A stretch of DNA of 5,768 bases from JBCDLI01 sp038745535 (GTDB lineage Bacteria; Pseudomonadota; Alphaproteobacteria; Rhizobiales; Rhizobiaceae), in the NCBI GenBank assembly GCA_038745535.1, contig JBCDLI010000086.1:1-5768 (forward strand), in the 5' to 3' direction. Numbering within the stretch: position 1 is the first letter of the stretch; each line of letters begins with the position of its first letter. This document shows, piece after piece, positions 5,163-5,768 of the stretch. The notes beneath the pieces were generated by a model. That model was not told the DNA's origin and did not search any database. It was given only the letters and a program-made list of their open reading frames with translations. Both the position numbers and the translations under genes were made by a program.

Positions 5163-5768
5163 GACACCGCGGCAAAGGTCTCACGGCCGTGCGCGGATCG
5201 CTTTAAAGTCGCGAGGCGGTGCCACCGTTATCGACGACCTTTACCAACTGGCAAATGCGAAATTCCGCATTCCGAAGACCTACGGTCAAAGCCTGGAAGC
5301 TGTGTTTATCAATACCGCCGGTGGGCTGACGGGCGGCGATACGCTCGGTGTGGAGATCAATGCCGGACGCGAAACGAGCGTCGTTTTCTCCACGCAAGCT
5401 TGCGAGCGCATCTACAAGGCGATTGATGAAACGCCTGCGGAAGTAACGAACGAAATTTATGTTGCTGCTGGCGCGCATGCGGTTTGGTTGCCCCAGGAAA
5501 CGATCCTGTTTGATGCCGGGCGGTTAAACCGAAAACTCAGCGTTAGTCTTGCTGCGGGTGCTGGGTTCACCGGGCTAGAAGCGGTTATGCTTGGAAGGCA
5601 GGCGATGGGTGAGACGGTCCGCAATGGCCTTCTCCGCGATGAATGGTCAATCGCGCGCGACGGCGTGCCGATTTATGCCGATATTGCGCGACTGGATTGC
5701 GACATCGAAGCCAAGTTGAACAGTTTCGCGCACCTTGGAGGCCATCGGATTTTTGCGACGCTTGTGCA
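5143..5768 (+). CDS. ureD: Urease accessory protein UreD, N-terminal part (runs off right edge)
   Basis: UreD (UreH) binds apo-urease and, with UreF, UreG and UreE, helps carry nickel into the active site. About 208 residues are in the window. Diagnostic motifs are AVFINTAGGLTGGD (53-66), STQACERIYKA (83-93), VWLPQETILFDAGRL (114-128), the LGRQAMGE block (150-157) and the AHLGGHR stretch near the edge. The frame is open throughout with no break. The reading frame contains no ATG or GTG at a suitable place. TTG 5143, with TGGA 7 bases before it, or TTG 5131, with GGGGA 8 bases before it, are the plausible starts; 5143 is listed for the smaller overlap. Either way the gene begins inside the end of trhO. 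ureD commonly heads a urease operon (ureA, ureB, ureC and others), which would be expected just past the window. Confidence 0.93.
   Translation, partial: MSAERAKTPRQRSHGRARIALKSRGGATVIDDLYQLANAKFRIPKTYGQSLEAVFINTAGGLTGGDTLGVEINAGRETSVVFSTQACERIYKAIDETPAEVTNEIYVAAGAHAVWLPQETILFDAGRLNRKLSVSLAAGAGFTGLEAVMLGRQAMGETVRNGLLRDEWSIARDGVPIYADIARLDCDIEAKLNSFAHLGGHRIFATLV

Noticed and set aside
4597..5184. Minus-strand open frame (195 codons) opposite trhO.
   Set aside because: It is antisense to an intact trhO. The Arg-, Ser- and Pro-rich composition is typical of an out-of-frame read, and there is no motif.
5203..5478. Minus-strand open frame (91 codons) near the right edge.
   Set aside because: It is antisense to ureD, whose plus-strand frame contains all the expected family motifs.

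Overview
The window looks like ordinary chromosomal DNA from an alphaproteobacterium, most likely of the Rhizobiales/Rhodobacterales kind. The basis is the style of the proteins: a phosphoglucomutase of the rhizobial Pgm type, a TRAP solute-binding protein resembling the 2-oxo-acid-binding protein TakP of Rhodobacter sphaeroides, and a UreD of rhizobial type. These assignments rest on remembered family sequences, not on a search. I see no insertion sequence, CRISPR array, tRNA or rRNA, and no obvious genomic island.

Layout. Bases 1-33 may be the last codons of a plus-strand gene, followed by a strong hairpin terminator (56-86) that could also serve the minus-strand gene beside it. That gene is pgm (1739 down to 132), encoding alpha-D-glucose phosphoglucomutase. 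A divergent intergenic region of about 240 bp, with a cluster of short direct and inverted repeats at 1874-1919, separates pgm from dctP (1979-3085, plus). dctP encodes a Tat-exported TRAP binding protein with a strong Shine-Dalgarno site. A hairpin terminator at 3106-3134 closes dctP and probably also the convergent muramidase gene (4104 down to 3160). The muramidase is an endolysin-like N-acetylmuramidase with a peptidoglycan-binding domain and a strikingly cationic amphipathic C-terminal tail. A second divergent intergenic region (4105-4223) carries a perfect 9-bp-arm inverted repeat. It leads into trhO (4224-5162, plus), a rhodanese-family tRNA U34 hydroxylase, whose 3' end overlaps the start of ureD. 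ureD encodes a urease accessory protein, probably starts at TTG, and runs off the right edge.

How the genes work together. No single pathway is visible. pgm belongs to sugar-nucleotide and glycogen metabolism, dctP to periplasmic solute capture, the muramidase to cell-wall cleavage, trhO to tRNA modification, and ureD to nickel delivery to urease. The only clear translational link is the trhO-ureD overlap; the rest of a urease operon would be expected just beyond the right edge. dctP has no DctQ/DctM membrane partners in the window, and the muramidase has no holin or phage genes beside it.

I did not find an undescribed multi-gene system. The observations most worth following up are the muramidase's amphipathic tail and the two palindromic sites in the divergent intergenic regions.
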